Shown here one piece after another: positions 47,660 through 57,837 of a stretch of 64,000 nt of DNA; position 1 is the stretch's first letter, and every line of letters starts with the position of its first letter. This DNA is from Pantoea vagans (lineage in GTDB: Bacteria > Pseudomonadota > Gammaproteobacteria > Enterobacterales > Enterobacteriaceae). The stretch spans positions 2,790,001 through 2,854,000 of the forward strand of contig NZ_CP011427.1 of NCBI RefSeq assembly GCF_001506165.1, written 5' to 3'. Below the pieces are notes generated by a model. It saw nothing but the letters and a program-made list of their open reading frames with translations. It searched no databases and was not told the origin of the DNA. Made by a program: the position numbers and the translations under genes.

Positions 47660-49327
47660 ATGTGTTCGATTTTTGGTGTGTTGGATCTGAAAACCGATCC
47701 TGTTGAATTGCGCAAGAAAGCGCTGGAGTGTTCCCGTCTGATGCGTCACCGTGGCCCAGATTGGTCCGGCGTCTACGCAGATGACAAAGCCATTCTGGTG
47801 CATGAGCGCCTGTCAATTGTTGACGTCAACAACGGCGCACAGCCGCTGTATAACGCTGACCACACCCACGTACTGGCCGTGAACGGTGAAATCTATAACC
47901 ATCAGGCGCTGCGTGCGGAGCTGAGCGACCGCTACGCCTTCCAGACCGGTTCTGACTGCGAAGTGATCCTGGCGCTGTACCAGGAAAAAGGTCTCGACTT
48001 CCTCGACGACCTGCAAGGCATGTTCGCCTTCATTCTGTGGGACAGCGTGAAGCAGCAGTACCTGATTGGCCGTGACCATATCGGGATTATCCCGCTGTAT
48101 ATGGGCAACGATGAGCACGGTAACCTGTTTGTTGCTTCCGAAATGAAAGCGCTGGTGCCAGTGTGCCGCACCATCAAAGAATTCCCGCCGGGAAGCTTCA
48201 TGTCCAGCAGCGATGGTGAGATCCGTCGTTACTGGCAGCGTGACTGGATGGATTTCTCTGCTGTGGCTGAGAACACCACCGATGCAGCGGGCCTGAAACA
48301 TGCGCTGGAAGAGTCCGTGAAAAGCCACCTGATGTCAGATGTGCCTTACGGCGTGCTGCTCTCTGGCGGTCTCGACTCTTCGATTATCTCTGCCGTGACC
48401 AAGCGCTTTGCCGCGAAACGTGTAGAAGATGAAGATAAAAGCGATGCCTGGTGGCCGCAGCTGCACTCCTTTGCTGTAGGACTGGAGGGCTCTCCTGACC
48501 TGAAAGCGGCGAAGTCAGTGGCTGATCATCTGGGTACGGTACACCACGAAATTCATTTCACCGTACAGGAAGGTTTGGATGCCATCCGCGATGTGATTTA
48601 TCACATCGAAACTTACGATGTCACCACCATTCGCGCCTCGACGCCTATGTATCTGATGTCGCGCAAAATCAAAGCGATGGGCATCAAAATGGTGTTGTCC
48701 GGTGAAGGTGCAGATGAAGTGTTCGGTGGCTACCTGTACTTCCATAAGGCGCCGAACGCCAAAGAGTTCCACGAAGAAAACGTGCGTAAACTGCTGGCTC
48801 TGCACATGTTTGACTGTGCTCGCGCTAACAAAGCAATGTCGGCGTGGGGCGTTGAAGCACGTGTGCCTTTCCTGGACAAAAAATTCCTCGATGTGGCGAT
48901 GCGCATCAACCCAGAAGATAAACTGTGCGGCAAAAACGGTAAGATGGAAAAACACATCCTGCGTGAGTGCTTCTCCTCTTACCTGCCAGAGAGCGTGGCA
49001 TGGCGTCAGAAAGAGCAGTTCTCCGATGGCGTAGGCTACAGCTGGATCGATTCGCTGAAAGAAGTGGCGGCGAAACAGATTACCGATCAACAGCTTTCAA
49101 CTGCGCATTTCCGTTTCCCGTACAACACGCCGAACTCTAAAGAAGCGTATTTGTATCGTGAAATCTTCGAAGAGCTGTTCCCGGTCGCCAGCGCGGCGGA
49201 GTGTGTACCCGGTGGTCCATCGGTAGCCTGTTCTTCCGCTAAAGCGATTGAGTGGGATGAAGCATTTAAGAACATGGATGACCCTTCAGGTCGTGCCGTG
49301 GGTGTGCATCAGTCCGCTTATAAATAA
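47660..49327 (+). CDS. asnB: Asparagine synthetase B (glutamine-hydrolysing)
   Basis: Makes asparagine from aspartate, glutamine and ATP. The 555-residue product (E. coli 554) begins MCSIFGVLDLKTDP, exposing Cys2 as the glutaminase nucleophile. RHRGPDWSGVY and VNGEIYNHQALR belong to the Ntn domain. The synthetase domain has the PP-loop LLSGGLDSSIISAV and GEGADEVFGGYLYFHKAP. It follows nagD, as in E. coli. Confidence 0.98.
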   Translation: MCSIFGVLDLKTDPVELRKKALECSRLMRHRGPDWSGVYADDKAILVHERLSIVDVNNGAQPLYNADHTHVLAVNGEIYNHQALRAELSDRYAFQTGSDCEVILALYQEKGLDFLDDLQGMFAFILWDSVKQQYLIGRDHIGIIPLYMGNDEHGNLFVASEMKALVPVCRTIKEFPPGSFMSSSDGEIRRYWQRDWMDFSAVAENTTDAAGLKHALEESVKSHLMSDVPYGVLLSGGLDSSIISAVTKRFAAKRVEDEDKSDAWWPQLHSFAVGLEGSPDLKAAKSVADHLGTVHHEIHFTVQEGLDAIRDVIYHIETYDVTTIRASTPMYLMSRKIKAMGIKMVLSGEGADEVFGGYLYFHKAPNAKEFHEENVRKLLALHMFDCARANKAMSAWGVEARVPFLDKKFLDVAMRINPEDKLCGKNGKMEKHILRECFSSYLPESVAWRQKEQFSDGVGYSWIDSLKEVAAKQITDQQLSTAHFRFPYNTPNSKEAYLYREIFEELFPVASAAECVPGGPSVACSSAKAIEWDEAFKNMDDPSGRAVGVHQSAYK

Positions 49328-49346
49328 GCTTTTTAATTAAGATCAT

Positions 49347-49371
49347 AAGGGGCCATGACTGGCCCCTTTTT
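49347..49371 (+). terminator. asnB terminator
   Basis: GGGGCC-ATGACT-GGCCCC followed by TTTTT, about 20 bp after the asnB stop. Confidence 0.92.
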
Positions 49372-49475
49372 GCTTTGATTGTCGATGTTGCGACGGAAAG
49401 TTGCCGAATAATTCACCACCCTGGTTACAACCCAGACAAACAGGCGTTTTAAGGCAAAAAACGGCAAAAAACTTG

Positions 49476-49504
49476 TTGACGCTACAAAGCTCAATACGCA
49501 TAAT
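49476..49504 (+). promoter_or_regulatory. Promoter of the Met-Leu-Gln tRNA operon
   Basis: TTGACG (49476-49481), a 17-bp spacer and CATAAT (49499-49504) are followed by the GC-rich discriminator GCGCCCCGC. This is a strong stable-RNA type promoter about 39 bp before the first tRNA. Confidence 0.85.
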
Positions 49505-49542
49505 GCGCCCCGCAACGCCGATGAAGGTTAGCGAAAAAAGAT

Positions 49543-49619
49543 GGCTACGTAGCTCAGCTGGTTAGAGCACATCACTCATAATGATGGGGTCACAGGTTCA
49601 AATCCCGTCGTAGCCACCA
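49543..49619 (+). tRNA. tRNA-Met (CAT), elongator, copy 1
   Basis: 77 nt including encoded CCA: acceptor GGCTACG/CGTAGCC, anticodon CAT in CTCATAA, T-arm GGTTCAAATCC. It is identical to the copy at 49947 and corresponds to metT in the E. coli cluster. The G1-C72 pair shows it is the elongator, not the initiator. Confidence 0.97.
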
Positions 49620-49630
49620 TCTTTTTTTTC

Positions 49631-49715
49631 GCGGGAGTGGCGAAATTGGTAGACGCACTAGATTTAGGTTCTAGCGCCGCAAGGTGTGCGAGTTCAAGTC
49701 TCGCCTCCCGCACCA
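49631..49715 (+). tRNA. tRNA-Leu (TAG)
   Basis: 85 nt including CCA, class II with a long variable arm. Acceptor GCGGGAG/CTCCCGC and anticodon TAG in the loop TTTAGGT. It corresponds to leuW and sits second in the array, as in E. coli. Confidence 0.97.
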
Positions 49716-49735
49716 TTTCATCTTCGGCAGCCGGA

Positions 49736-49810
49736 TGGGGTATCGCCAAGCGGTAAGGCACCGGTTTTTGATACCGGCATTCCCTGGTTCGAATCCAGGT
49801 ACCCCAGCCA
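49736..49810 (+). tRNA. tRNA-Gln (TTG), copy 1
   Basis: 75 nt including CCA, with the U1-A72 pair typical of tRNA-Gln (TGGGGTA/TACCCCA) and anticodon TTG in TTTTGAT. It corresponds to glnU/glnW. Confidence 0.97.
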
Positions 49811-49843
49811 ATCCGATACTTCTCGTGGATACGAGTCGACAAA

Positions 49844-49918
49844 TGGGATATCGCCAAGCGGTAAGGCACCGGTTTTTGATACCGGCATTCCCTGGTTCGA
49901 ATCCAGGTATCCCAGCCA
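49844..49918 (+). tRNA. tRNA-Gln (TTG), copy 2, altered acceptor pair
   Basis: 75 nt including CCA, anticodon TTG. It differs from copy 1 by a compensated change in the acceptor stem: TGGGATA/TATCCCA, so the fifth pair is A-U instead of G-C. The rest is the same, which implies a functional tRNA. Confidence 0.96.
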
Positions 49919-49946
49919 TCTTCGGATGCAGTAAGCAGTAAACTCA

Positions 49947-50023
49947 GGCTACGTAGCTCAGCTGGTTAGAGCACATCACTCATAATGATGGGGTCACAGG
50001 TTCAAATCCCGTCGTAGCCACCA
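49947..50023 (+). tRNA. tRNA-Met (CAT), elongator, copy 2
   Basis: 77 nt, identical to the copy at 49543. It corresponds to metU in E. coli. Confidence 0.97.
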
Positions 50024-50029
50024 AATTCT

Positions 50030-50104
50030 TGGGGTGTCGCCAAGCGGTAAGGCTCTGGTTTCTGATACCAGCATTCCGGGGTTCGAATCCCTGCACCCCA
50101 GCCA
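50030..50104 (+). tRNA. tRNA-Gln (CTG), copy 1
   Basis: 75 nt including CCA: TGGGGTG/CACCCCA acceptor, anticodon CTG in TTCTGAT. It is the first of three identical tandem copies. Confidence 0.97.
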
Positions 50105-50131
50105 TATTAAAGACAATTTGAAAAGCATTAT

Positions 50132-50206
50132 TGGGGTGTCGCCAAGCGGTAAGGCTCTGGTTTCTGATACCAGCATTCCGGGGTTCGAATCCCTGCACCC
50201 CAGCCA
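50132..50206 (+). tRNA. tRNA-Gln (CTG), copy 2
   Basis: 75 nt, identical to the previous copy. The spacer after it resembles the spacer before it, consistent with tandem duplication of a tRNA-plus-spacer unit of about 102 bp. Confidence 0.97.
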
Positions 50207-50232
50207 ATTAAAAACAATTTGAACAGTATTTT

Positions 50233-50307
50233 TGGGGTGTCGCCAAGCGGTAAGGCTCTGGTTTCTGATACCAGCATTCCGGGGTTCGAATCCCTGCACC
50301 CCAGCCA
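50233..50307 (+). tRNA. tRNA-Gln (CTG), copy 3
   Basis: 75 nt, identical to the two preceding copies. E. coli K-12 has two tRNA-Gln (CTG) genes here (glnV, glnX), so this is one more. The operon terminator follows. Confidence 0.97.
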
Positions 50308-50318
50308 AATTGAACAAT

Positions 50319-50347
50319 AAAGCCCGCTTTTGCGGGCTTTATTGTTT
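50319..50347. terminator. tRNA operon / ubiF bidirectional terminator
   Basis: AAAGCCCGC-TTTT-GCGGGCTTT followed by ATTGTTTT. It is placed between the tRNA array and the converging ubiF. Confidence 0.9.
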
Positions 50348-50389
50348 TCTGCGTTTAGACAAGTAGAGCGCCCTGCGACGCTCCCCTGC

Positions 50390-51562
50390 TTACAAACCCA
50401 ACGCGTATTTCAGCACTTTGCGTTTCAGCGCTCCGGCATTCTCCGCGGCGATCAATCCCAGATTGCGCGCAAAACGTAACGGTGAAAGCGTATTGCTAAA
50501 CGCAAAATAGAACAGATCCATCCCGCCTTGCATCAGCACGTTATCTTTATAGCGTTGACGATGATAACGCTGTAACACCGCATCCGATGACCACAACTGC
50601 GCCTGACTGCGTGCCTCAACAAGTGTATTGATTAGCGCATCCACATCCCGGTATCCCAGGTTCACACCCTGACCGGCAAGCGGGTTAATGGTGTGCGCGG
50701 CATCGCCTACCAGCGCCAGACCGGGCATGACATAGCGTGTCGCATGGCGTCGCACTAAAGGAAACGAGGCTGCTTTTTTCACATGAATGCGGCCCACACG
50801 CGCCGGGAAATGAGCGTGAATCTCTTTCTCAAGCTGTGCCAGAGGCAGGTTTTGCAGTTGGCGAATACGCGCTGGCGCGTCATACCACACCAGTGACGCG
50901 TGGCGATCAAACAACGGCAGGAAGGCACGCGGACCTTCAGGGGTGAATTGTTGCCAGGTGGAATCGCCCACCTCCTGTTCACACTCAACGCTGATCAGCA
51001 TGCAAGACTGCGCATATTGCCAGCCGCGCACACCAATCCCCGCCAGTTGACGTACCCGTGAGTTGGCACCATCCGCACCAACCACCAGACGCGTCTCCAG
51101 CACCGTGCCGTTATCCAACTGCACCTGCCAGCCTGCGCAATGTTGCTGTAGCCCCTGTAAGCTCGCCGGGCAAATCAGCGTCACACCCTCTTCCTGCATT
51201 TTTTCCCACAGCGCGCGCTGTAGCACGCTGTTTTCAACCATGTAACCTAATTCAGGCAGACCCAACGAAGCTGCATCAAATGTCACGTGCGCACTTTGCC
51301 ACTCCCAGGTTTCCAGCTTGCGGTAAGGTGCGCAGCGCATCGCTTCAACACGCGGCCAGACATTCAGTTGACGTAGCAGCGCCACTGATGAAGCGCCGAT
51401 GGCAGAAATACGCACATCGGGTGGGCTGGTGGCATCAAACTCCGCCGGTTCCGCACGCTCAATCACCGCCACGCGGAATTGCTGCTGTGCCAGTCCACAG
51501 GCCAGCGCGGCACCGACCATGCCGCCGCCCACCACCACCACATCAAATTGTGAATCCTGCAT
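50390..51562 (-). CDS. ubiF: 3-demethoxyubiquinol 3-hydroxylase UbiF
   Basis: FAD monooxygenase for a ring hydroxylation in ubiquinone synthesis (2-octaprenyl-3-methyl-6-methoxy-1,4-benzoquinol hydroxylase). The 390-residue product (E. coli 391) has the FAD dinucleotide fold VVVGGGMVGAALACGLAQQ and the second FAD motif ALVGDAAHTINPLAGQGVNL. VVGADGANSRVRQLAGI is the DG motif. It is divergent from miaB and converges on the tRNA array, as in E. coli. Confidence 0.95.
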   Translation of the reverse strand: MQDSQFDVVVVGGGMVGAALACGLAQQQFRVAVIERAEPAEFDATSPPDVRISAIGASSVALLRQLNVWPRVEAMRCAPYRKLETWEWQSAHVTFDAASLGLPELGYMVENSVLQRALWEKMQEEGVTLICPASLQGLQQHCAGWQVQLDNGTVLETRLVVGADGANSRVRQLAGIGVRGWQYAQSCMLISVECEQEVGDSTWQQFTPEGPRAFLPLFDRHASLVWYDAPARIRQLQNLPLAQLEKEIHAHFPARVGRIHVKKAASFPLVRRHATRYVMPGLALVGDAAHTINPLAGQGVNLGYRDVDALINTLVEARSQAQLWSSDAVLQRYHRQRYKDNVLMQGGMDLFYFAFSNTLSPLRFARNLGLIAAENAGALKRKVLKYALGL

Positions 51563-51727
51563 TGACTCTCATCCTTCTGCTTACCGTGAAGCCTCACAGC
51601 ATCACGTTGATTGGTAAAGTGTACCGGAAATTGGCGCCACAATCTCAGCCCCTGCTGCGCTGGTCACAACAGCGGCAAAGCATTACAATACGCGCCCTGC
51701 ACTTCGCTCTGATCAATGGCTAGTTCG

Positions 51728-53152
51728 ATGACCAAAAAACTGCATATCAAAACCTGGGGCTGTCAGATGAATGAGTATGATTCATCCAAGATGGCTGACC
51801 TGCTGAACAGCACTCACGGTTATACCCTGACCGAGGACGCCGAAGAGGCGGACGTTCTGCTGCTCAATACCTGCTCCATCCGCGAGAAGGCACAGGAGAA
51901 GGTTTTCGCCCTGTTAGGACGCTGGAAAAAACTGAAGGCGAATAATCCTGACGTGATCATCGGTGTGGGCGGTTGTGTGGCGTCACAGGAAGGCGAACGC
52001 CTGCGTGAGCGTGCGAACTGCGTGGATATTGTTTTTGGTCCGCAGACATTACATCGCCTACCAGAGATGCTGAATCAGGTGCGTGGCACCAAGAGCCCGG
52101 TGATTGATATCAGTTTCCCTGAGATTGAAAAATTCGACCGCCTGCCAGAACCGCGTGCTGAAGGGCCTACCGCGTTTGTCTCGATTATGGAAGGCTGCAA
52201 TAAATACTGTACCTTCTGCGTGGTGCCTTACACCCGTGGAGAGGAAGTCAGCCGTCCGTGTGACGATATTTTGTTGGAAATTGCCCAGCTCGCCGCACAA
52301 GGCGTGCGTGAGGTCAATCTGCTGGGGCAAAACGTCAATGCCTACCGTGGCGCAACCTTTGATGACCAAATCTGTACCTTTGCCGAACTGCTGCGTCTGG
52401 TCGCCGCGATCGATGGTATCGACCGTATTCGCTTCACCACCAGCCACCCGATTGAGTTCACGGATGACATTATTGATGTCTACCGCGATACGCCAGAGCT
52501 GGTGAGCTTCCTGCATCTGCCGGTACAGAGCGGTGCAGATCGCATTCTGACATTGATGAAACGCGGACACACGGCGCTGGAATACAAATCCATCATCCGT
52601 AAGCTGCTCAAGGCACGTCCTGATATCCAGATGAGTTCGGACTTTATCATCGGTTTCCCGGGTGAAACGCAGCAAGATTTCGAGCAAACCATGAAGCTGG
52701 TTGGAGATGTGAACTTCGATGTCAGCTTCAGCTTTATCTACTCTGCGCGTCCGGGTACACCGGCTGCCGACTTGCCGGACGATGTCACCGAAGAAGAGAA
52801 AAAACAGCGCCTGTTTATCCTGCAGGAACGCCTTAATCAGCAGGCGATGGCGTGGAGCCGTCGTATGCTCGGCACCACGCAGCGTGTCTTGGTTGAAGGC
52901 ATCTCACGTAAAAACGTTATGGAGTTGAGCGGCCGTACCGATAATAACCGCGTGGTCAACTTTGAAGCCCCTATCGAGATGATCGGTAAGTTCGTCGATG
53001 TTGAGATCGTGGATATCCACGCCAACTCACTGCGCGGTAAGCTGGTGCGTACCGAGGATGAGATGGGCCTGCGCGTCAACCAAAGCCCAGCGATGGTGAT
53101 TGCCCGTACACGCCGTGAAAATGACATTGGTGTTGGTATCTACCAGCCTTGA
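51728..53152 (+). CDS. miaB: tRNA-2-methylthio-N6-dimethylallyladenosine synthase MiaB
   Basis: Radical SAM methylthiotransferase that adds the 2-methylthio group to i6A37 in tRNAs reading codons starting with U. ATG 51728 gives 474 residues, the E. coli length, beginning [20 protein letters not shown]; an in-frame ATG lies 4 codons upstream. The UPF0004 domain has three Cys ([23 protein letters not shown]) for the auxiliary cluster. The radical SAM motif is [17 protein letters not shown], and a TRAM domain ends the protein. Confidence 0.96.
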   Translation: MTKKLHIKTWGCQMNEYDSSKMADLLNSTHGYTLTEDAEEADVLLLNTCSIREKAQEKVFALLGRWKKLKANNPDVIIGVGGCVASQEGERLRERANCVDIVFGPQTLHRLPEMLNQVRGTKSPVIDISFPEIEKFDRLPEPRAEGPTAFVSIMEGCNKYCTFCVVPYTRGEEVSRPCDDILLEIAQLAAQGVREVNLLGQNVNAYRGATFDDQICTFAELLRLVAAIDGIDRIRFTTSHPIEFTDDIIDVYRDTPELVSFLHLPVQSGADRILTLMKRGHTALEYKSIIRKLLKARPDIQMSSDFIIGFPGETQQDFEQTMKLVGDVNFDVSFSFIYSARPGTPAADLPDDVTEEEKKQRLFILQERLNQQAMAWSRRMLGTTQRVLVEGISRKNVMELSGRTDNNRVVNFEAPIEMIGKFVDVEIVDIHANSLRGKLVRTEDEMGLRVNQSPAMVIARTRRENDIGVGIYQP

Positions 53153-53250
53153 AACCACGAACTTTGAGCGGCAGCGCACAACCCGCTGTCGCCTGCTTCA
53201 GTTTGCTCCCCTTGCATTCCGCAAGCGGTGCCCAAATATTCCTTCTGCAA

Positions 53251-53277
53251 CTTGCAGCTGGGCGTAACCCCATAAAT
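53251..53277 (+). promoter_or_regulatory. Possible sigma32 promoter before ybeZ
   Basis: CTTGCAG and CCCCATAAAT resemble the sigma32 -35 (CTTGAAA) and -10 (CCCCATnT) elements, but the spacing (about 10-11 bp) is at or below the short end of the range. E. coli ybeZYX-lnt is heat-shock inducible. Weak call within the 206-bp miaB-ybeZ gap, which holds no gene. Confidence 0.3.
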
Positions 53278-53358
53278 AATTCTGTAGAGATGCGCAGCAT
53301 CAATCAGCGCATCCGATACACCTTTTTCAACTGGCCCTGAGTGACCCAAAGGATTCAT

Positions 53359-54432
53359 TTGAATATCGAAACTCGTGAAATCGCCCTTGAACCGGCAGAT
53401 AACCGCCGACTGATGAGCCTGTGCGGTCCGTTTGATGACAATGTGAAGCAGCTGGAAAAACGTCTCGGTGTCGAAATCAACCGCCGGGATAATCACTTCA
53501 AGCTGGTGGGGCGCGCGTTAAGCGTGGACGCGGCGGTCAATATTCTGCGTGATCTTTACGTGGATACTGCACCGGTGCGTGGCCAAATTCCCGATATTGA
53601 GCCGGACCAGATTCATCTGGCGATCAAAGAGAGCCGCGTGCTGGAGCAAACCGCAGAGAGCGTGCCGGAGTTTGGTAAAGCCATCCACATCAAAACCAAA
53701 CGCGGCGTGATAAAACCGCGTACGCCGAACCAGGCGCAGTATGTGGCGAATATCCTCGACCATGACATTACTTTTGGTGTCGGCCCAGCGGGTACCGGTA
53801 AAACTTATCTCGCCGTTGCGGCGGCCGTCGATGCGCTGGAGCGCCAGGAAATTCGTCGCATTTTGCTGACGCGCCCTGCCGTTGAAGCAGGTGAGAAGCT
53901 TGGCTTCCTGCCGGGCGATCTCAGCCAGAAGGTCGATCCCTACTTACGTCCGCTGTACGATGCCCTGTTCGAAATGCTCGGCTTTGAGCGCGTTGAAAAA
54001 TTGATGGAGCGCAACGTGATTGAAGTGGCACCGCTGGCCTACATGCGCGGTCGTACGCTCAATGATGCGTTTGTGATTCTGGATGAAAGCCAGAACACCA
54101 CTATCGAACAGATGAAGATGTTCCTGACGCGTATCGGCTTTAACTCTAAAGCGGTGATTACTGGTGACGTGACGCAGATTGACTTACCGCGCAGCACCAA
54201 ATCGGGTCTGCGCCACGCTATTGAAGTGTTGGCGGAAGTCGAAGAGATCAGCTTTAACTTTTTCCACAGTGAAGACGTGGTTCGTCATCCGGTTGTCGCA
54301 CGCATCGTTAATGCTTATGAAGCGTGGGAAGAAGCCGATCAGAAACGTCGAGACAAACTGGCTGAAGAGCGCAAGCGTGAAGCGCTGGCGGCTCAGCTAG
54401 CGACCCACCCCAGCCCGCAGGAGCCTTCATGA
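53359..54432 (+). CDS. ybeZ: PhoH-like ATPase YbeZ
   Basis: Cytoplasmic PhoH-family ATPase that associates with YbeY in ribosome/rRNA maturation. I choose TTG 53359 as the start: it follows AAAGG at six-base spacing, and the product [12 protein letters not shown] aligns with MNIDTREITLEP of E. coli; a GTG six codons upstream has no ribosome-binding site. 357 residues, with Walker [15 protein letters not shown], Walker [13 protein letters not shown] and [16 protein letters not shown]. It overlaps ybeY by 4 bp (ATGA). Confidence 0.94.
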   Translation: MNIETREIALEPADNRRLMSLCGPFDDNVKQLEKRLGVEINRRDNHFKLVGRALSVDAAVNILRDLYVDTAPVRGQIPDIEPDQIHLAIKESRVLEQTAESVPEFGKAIHIKTKRGVIKPRTPNQAQYVANILDHDITFGVGPAGTGKTYLAVAAAVDALERQEIRRILLTRPAVEAGEKLGFLPGDLSQKVDPYLRPLYDALFEMLGFERVEKLMERNVIEVAPLAYMRGRTLNDAFVILDESQNTTIEQMKMFLTRIGFNSKAVITGDVTQIDLPRSTKSGLRHAIEVLAEVEEISFNFFHSEDVVRHPVVARIVNAYEAWEEADQKRRDKLAEERKREALAAQLATHPSPQEPS

Positions 54433-54902
54433 GCGCGGTGATTTTAGATTTACAGTTGGCCTGTGCCGATGAAAACGGCCTGCCAGCCGAAGCCGCCTTT
54501 CAACGTTGGCTGGAAGCGGCGGTCACGCCTTTCCAGCCGGAAAGCGAAGTGACGATTCGCCTGGTTGACGAAGCAGAGAGTCATGAGCTTAATCTGACTT
54601 ATCGTGGCAAAGATAAGCCGACAAACGTGCTCTCATTTCCTTTTGAAGCCCCACCGGGAATTGAGTTACCCCTGCTGGGCGATCTGATTATTTGTCGTCA
54701 GGTGGTTGAGCAAGAAGCGGAAGAACAAGGCAAAACCCTGGAAGCCCATTGGGCGCATATGGTGGTACACGGCACGCTGCATTTGCTGGGGTACGACCAT
54801 ATAGAAGACGATGAAGCCGAAGAAATGGAGGCACTGGAGACCGAGATAATGCTTGCTCTTGGTTATCCTGATCCGTACATTTCGGAGAAAGAAGACGCCT
54901 GA
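54429..54902 (+). CDS. ybeY: Endoribonuclease YbeY
   Basis: Zinc-dependent RNase required for 16S rRNA 3'-end maturation and ribosome quality control. The 157-residue product (E. coli 155) has the zinc motif [15 protein letters not shown] (H-x3-H-x5-H) and the conserved [13 protein letters not shown] segment. The start overlaps the ybeZ stop. It is followed after 82 bp by ybeX. Confidence 0.97.
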   Translation: MSAVILDLQLACADENGLPAEAAFQRWLEAAVTPFQPESEVTIRLVDEAESHELNLTYRGKDKPTNVLSFPFEAPPGIELPLLGDLIICRQVVEQEAEEQGKTLEAHWAHMVVHGTLHLLGYDHIEDDEAEEMEALETEIMLALGYPDPYISEKEDA

Positions 54903-54984
54903 AACTCTGTTTCAGGCTATTGCGCTGCTGGCGATGACGCCGGCAGTTCCTTTCCCTCATTAGAGAGAACGAAATAAAAACGCC

Positions 54985-55866
54985 ATGAGCGACGACCATT
55001 CTCAAAACAGCGACGCACCCAGTAGTAAAAAGGGATTTTTCTCCCTGCTAATCAACCAACTGTTTCACGGTGAACCTAAAAACCGTGATGAACTGCTGGG
55101 GCTGATCCGCGATTCTGAGCAAAAAGAGCTGATTGACCAGGACACCCGCGACATGCTTGAAGGGGTGTTGGATATCGCCGAACAGCGCGTGCGTGACATC
55201 ATGATCCCGCGCTCACAGATGATTACCCTCAAACGCAACCAAAGCCTGGAAGAGTGCCTGGCGGTCATTATTGACTCTGCCCACTCGCGCTTCCCGGTGA
55301 TCAGCGAAGACAAAGACCACGTCGAAGGCATTCTGATGGCCAAAGACCTGCTGCCGTTTATGAGTAGCGCGTCTGAACCTTTCAGCATTGAAAAAGTACT
55401 GCGCCCTGCTGTTGTGGTGCCTGAAAGCAAGCGTGTTGACCGCATGCTCAAAGAGTTCCGCTCCCAGCGTTATCATATGGCGATTGTCATTGATGAATTT
55501 GGCGGCGTTTCTGGACTAGTCACCATTGAAGACATCCTCGAACTGATCGTTGGCGAGATCGAAGATGAATATGACGATGAAGAAGATCGTGATATCCGTC
55601 AGCTTAACCGCCACACCTACACGGTGCGTGCGCTTGCGCCGATTGAAGAATTCAATGAGATTTTTGGTACCAGCTTCAGCGATGACGAAGTGGATACCAT
55701 TGGCGGTCTGGTGATGCAGGGATTCGGCCACCTTCCCGCGCGTGGTGAGAGCATCGACATTGATGGTTACCAATTCAAAGTCGTGATGGCTGACAGCCGC
55801 CGTATCATCCAGGTGCATGTGAAAATTCCGGAAGACTCTCCGCAACCGCAACTGGAAGACGAATAA
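54985..55866 (+). CDS. ybeX: CBS-domain protein YbeX (CorC family)
   Basis: A 293-residue cytoplasmic protein (E. coli 292) with two CBS domains (about residues 65-190, including [20 protein letters not shown] and [20 protein letters not shown]) and a C-terminal CorC/HlyC transporter-associated domain. It was named CorC for a role in Mg2+/Co2+ efflux in Salmonella; later work in E. coli ties it to ribosome metabolism. It ends 4 bp before lnt. Confidence 0.95.
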   Translation: MSDDHSQNSDAPSSKKGFFSLLINQLFHGEPKNRDELLGLIRDSEQKELIDQDTRDMLEGVLDIAEQRVRDIMIPRSQMITLKRNQSLEECLAVIIDSAHSRFPVISEDKDHVEGILMAKDLLPFMSSASEPFSIEKVLRPAVVVPESKRVDRMLKEFRSQRYHMAIVIDEFGGVSGLVTIEDILELIVGEIEDEYDDEEDRDIRQLNRHTYTVRALAPIEEFNEIFGTSFSDDEVDTIGGLVMQGFGHLPARGESIDIDGYQFKVVMADSRRIIQVHVKIPEDSPQPQLEDE

Positions 55867-55870
55867 TTTT

Positions 55871-57397
55871 ATGGCTTTAGCCTCTTTATACTCGCAGCAG
55901 CGGGTACGCCTGCTGCTGGCGTTAATTACGGGTGCCGTTGGCACCCTTTCCTTTTCCCCCTACGATTTCTGGCCCGCCGCGCTCATCTCCCTGGCAGGTT
56001 TACAACTGCTGTTGCTGGAGCGCCGCAGCCCGCAGGCCGCGGCGATAGGTTTCGTCTGGGGCTTTGGCCTGTTTGGCAGTGGCATTAACTGGGTTTACGT
56101 CAGCATCGCCACCTTTGGTGGTATGCCCGGTCCGGTGAATGTCTTCCTGGTGATTCTGCTGGCCGCCTACCTGGCGATCTACCCGATGCTGTTTGCTGCA
56201 GTGCTCAATCGCTTGTGGCCACGCGCCACATTGTGGCGTCTGGCACTGGCGGCTCCGGCCCTCTGGCAGATCAGCGAATTCCTGCGCGGCTGGATCCTGA
56301 CCGGTTTCCCGTGGCTGCAATTCGGCTACAGCCAGATTGATGGCCCGCTGAAAGGCCTTGCACCGCTGGCAGGCGTCGAAACCATTACTTTCCTGCTGAT
56401 GGTGATCGCCGGCCTGTTGGTGCATGCATTCCATCATCGCACAGTAAAAAGCCTGATCGCCGCAGCCGTGTTGTTGCTGCTGCCCTGGCCGCTACGGATG
56501 CTGCAATGGTATCAGCCACTGCCGGAACGCAGCGTGGATGTCGCCATGGTGCAAGGCAACATTCCACAGTCCATGAAGTGGGACCCACAACAGCTGCTCA
56601 ATACGCTGCGCGTTTACACCTCCTACAGCCAGCCCTACATGGGCAAAGCGCCGATCATTATCTGGCCAGAGTCTGCGATAACCGATCTGGAGAGCAATCA
56701 GCAGCCGTTCCTGAAGGCGCTGGATGCTGAGCTGCGCGCGCGCGGAAGTTCGCTGATTACCGGCATTGTTGATTCACGCGTTGAAGGCGATAACCGCTAC
56801 CACGATTACAACTCGGTGATTGTGTTAGGGGGAGAAAAGCCTTACAGCTATCAGAGCCAGAATCGCTACCAGAAAAACCATCTGGTCCCGTTCGGGGAGT
56901 TTGTTCCGCTGGAAGACTTGCTGCGGCCGCTGGCGCCGTTCTTTGATCTGCCCATGTCATCATTCAGTCGTGGAGCTTATATCCAGCCGCAATTGAAAGT
57001 GTCGGGTTACAACCTGACCAGCGCCATCTGCTATGAGATTGTGCTCGGTGAGCAAGTGCGCGCTAACTTCCGCCCGGACACCAACTTCCTGCTTACGGTG
57101 TCCAATGATGCCTGGTTTGGTCACTCTATCGGCCCGTGGCAGCACTTCCAGATGGCGCGCATGCGTGCACTGGAGTTGGGTCGTCCGCTGCTGCGCTCCA
57201 CCAACAATGGCGTGACCGCCGTGGTGAATGCCAACGGTGAAATCGAGAAAGAGATTCCGCAGTTCACCCGTGACGTGCTGGAAGCCAAAGTGACACCGAC
57301 CACCGGTGAGACACCGTATGCGAAAGCCGGTATCTGGCCGGTGTGGATTCTGACGCTAATCGGCATGGTGTTAGCGATTATACGCCGTCGTCATTGA
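55871..57397 (+). CDS. lnt: Apolipoprotein N-acyltransferase
   Basis: Adds the third acyl chain to the N-terminal Cys of lipoproteins such as Pal in this window; inner membrane, essential in E. coli. The 508-residue product (E. coli 512) has several N-terminal transmembrane helices, then a periplasmic nitrilase-type domain. The catalytic Glu is in [14 protein letters not shown], Lys in [16 protein letters not shown] and Cys in [16 protein letters not shown] last helix is at the C-terminus. It ends the ybeZYX-lnt run and is followed by a terminator. Confidence 0.97.
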   Translation: MALASLYSQQRVRLLLALITGAVGTLSFSPYDFWPAALISLAGLQLLLLERRSPQAAAIGFVWGFGLFGSGINWVYVSIATFGGMPGPVNVFLVILLAAYLAIYPMLFAAVLNRLWPRATLWRLALAAPALWQISEFLRGWILTGFPWLQFGYSQIDGPLKGLAPLAGVETITFLLMVIAGLLVHAFHHRTVKSLIAAAVLLLLPWPLRMLQWYQPLPERSVDVAMVQGNIPQSMKWDPQQLLNTLRVYTSYSQPYMGKAPIIIWPESAITDLESNQQPFLKALDAELRARGSSLITGIVDSRVEGDNRYHDYNSVIVLGGEKPYSYQSQNRYQKNHLVPFGEFVPLEDLLRPLAPFFDLPMSSFSRGAYIQPQLKVSGYNLTSAICYEIVLGEQVRANFRPDTNFLLTVSNDAWFGHSIGPWQHFQMARMRALELGRPLLRSTNNGVTAVVNANGEIEKEIPQFTRDVLEAKVTPTTGETPYAKAGIWPVWILTLIGMVLAIIRRRH

Positions 57398-57418
57398 CAC
57401 CTGGCTCACAATATCTCC

Positions 57419-57447
57419 AGGCGAAGTGATCACTTCGCCTTTTTTTT
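57419..57447 (+). terminator. lnt terminator
   Basis: A perfect 22-bp palindrome with arms AGGCGAAGTGA / TCACTTCGCCT is followed by a run of eight Ts, 22 bp after the lnt stop. Confidence 0.9.
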
Positions 57448-57837
57448 GCGCTGTTTTCCGCTCCCATCCGCTACGCTTTACCAGATTCTCTGCTGGCATT
57501 TTTTCTTTTTTCATCGTGCTGGCACGATCATTGCTATTTATTTCAGTGATTTTCCAGACATCAGCGTTTTGTCAGCGTATTGCCATCTTTTCGCACTACT
57601 ATCTGGCACTGACACGCACCGTAAAGGCGCACAGGTGTTTTATTGCCTCTTAATGGTGCGGAGCGGCTCGCAAAAAACAAACTTTTTTGTTTCATTGCGT
57701 TAACAATTCGCTATGTTAATCACTATCCTGCGTGCAGTTGCGCTAAGGGATAACTAAAAAAGCAGCACGAAATACACACAACATCACAATCTGCGCAGTT
57801 TATGTTCTGCGCAACATCCATTCAAAGGAGTAGGAAC
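57448..57837 (+). promoter_or_regulatory. gltI upstream region
   Basis: 390 bp, AT-rich, with no convincing gene. TTTCAT with TATGTT 16 bp downstream (near 57692-57718) is a possible weak promoter. A repeated CTGCGCA occurs near 57791 and 57807. AAAGGAGTAGGAAC is the gltI ribosome-binding site. In E. coli the sRNA GcvB represses gltI. Confidence 0.5.

Noticed and set aside
49543..50307. CRISPR-like spaced repeats.
   Set aside because: The regular repeats of about 75 bp are tRNA genes with full cloverleaf features and encoded CCA.
57446..57703. 75- and 85-codon frames between lnt and gltI.
   Set aside because: They overlap the lnt terminator or lack a ribosome-binding site, and have Phe/Ser-rich translations typical of AT-rich noncoding DNA.
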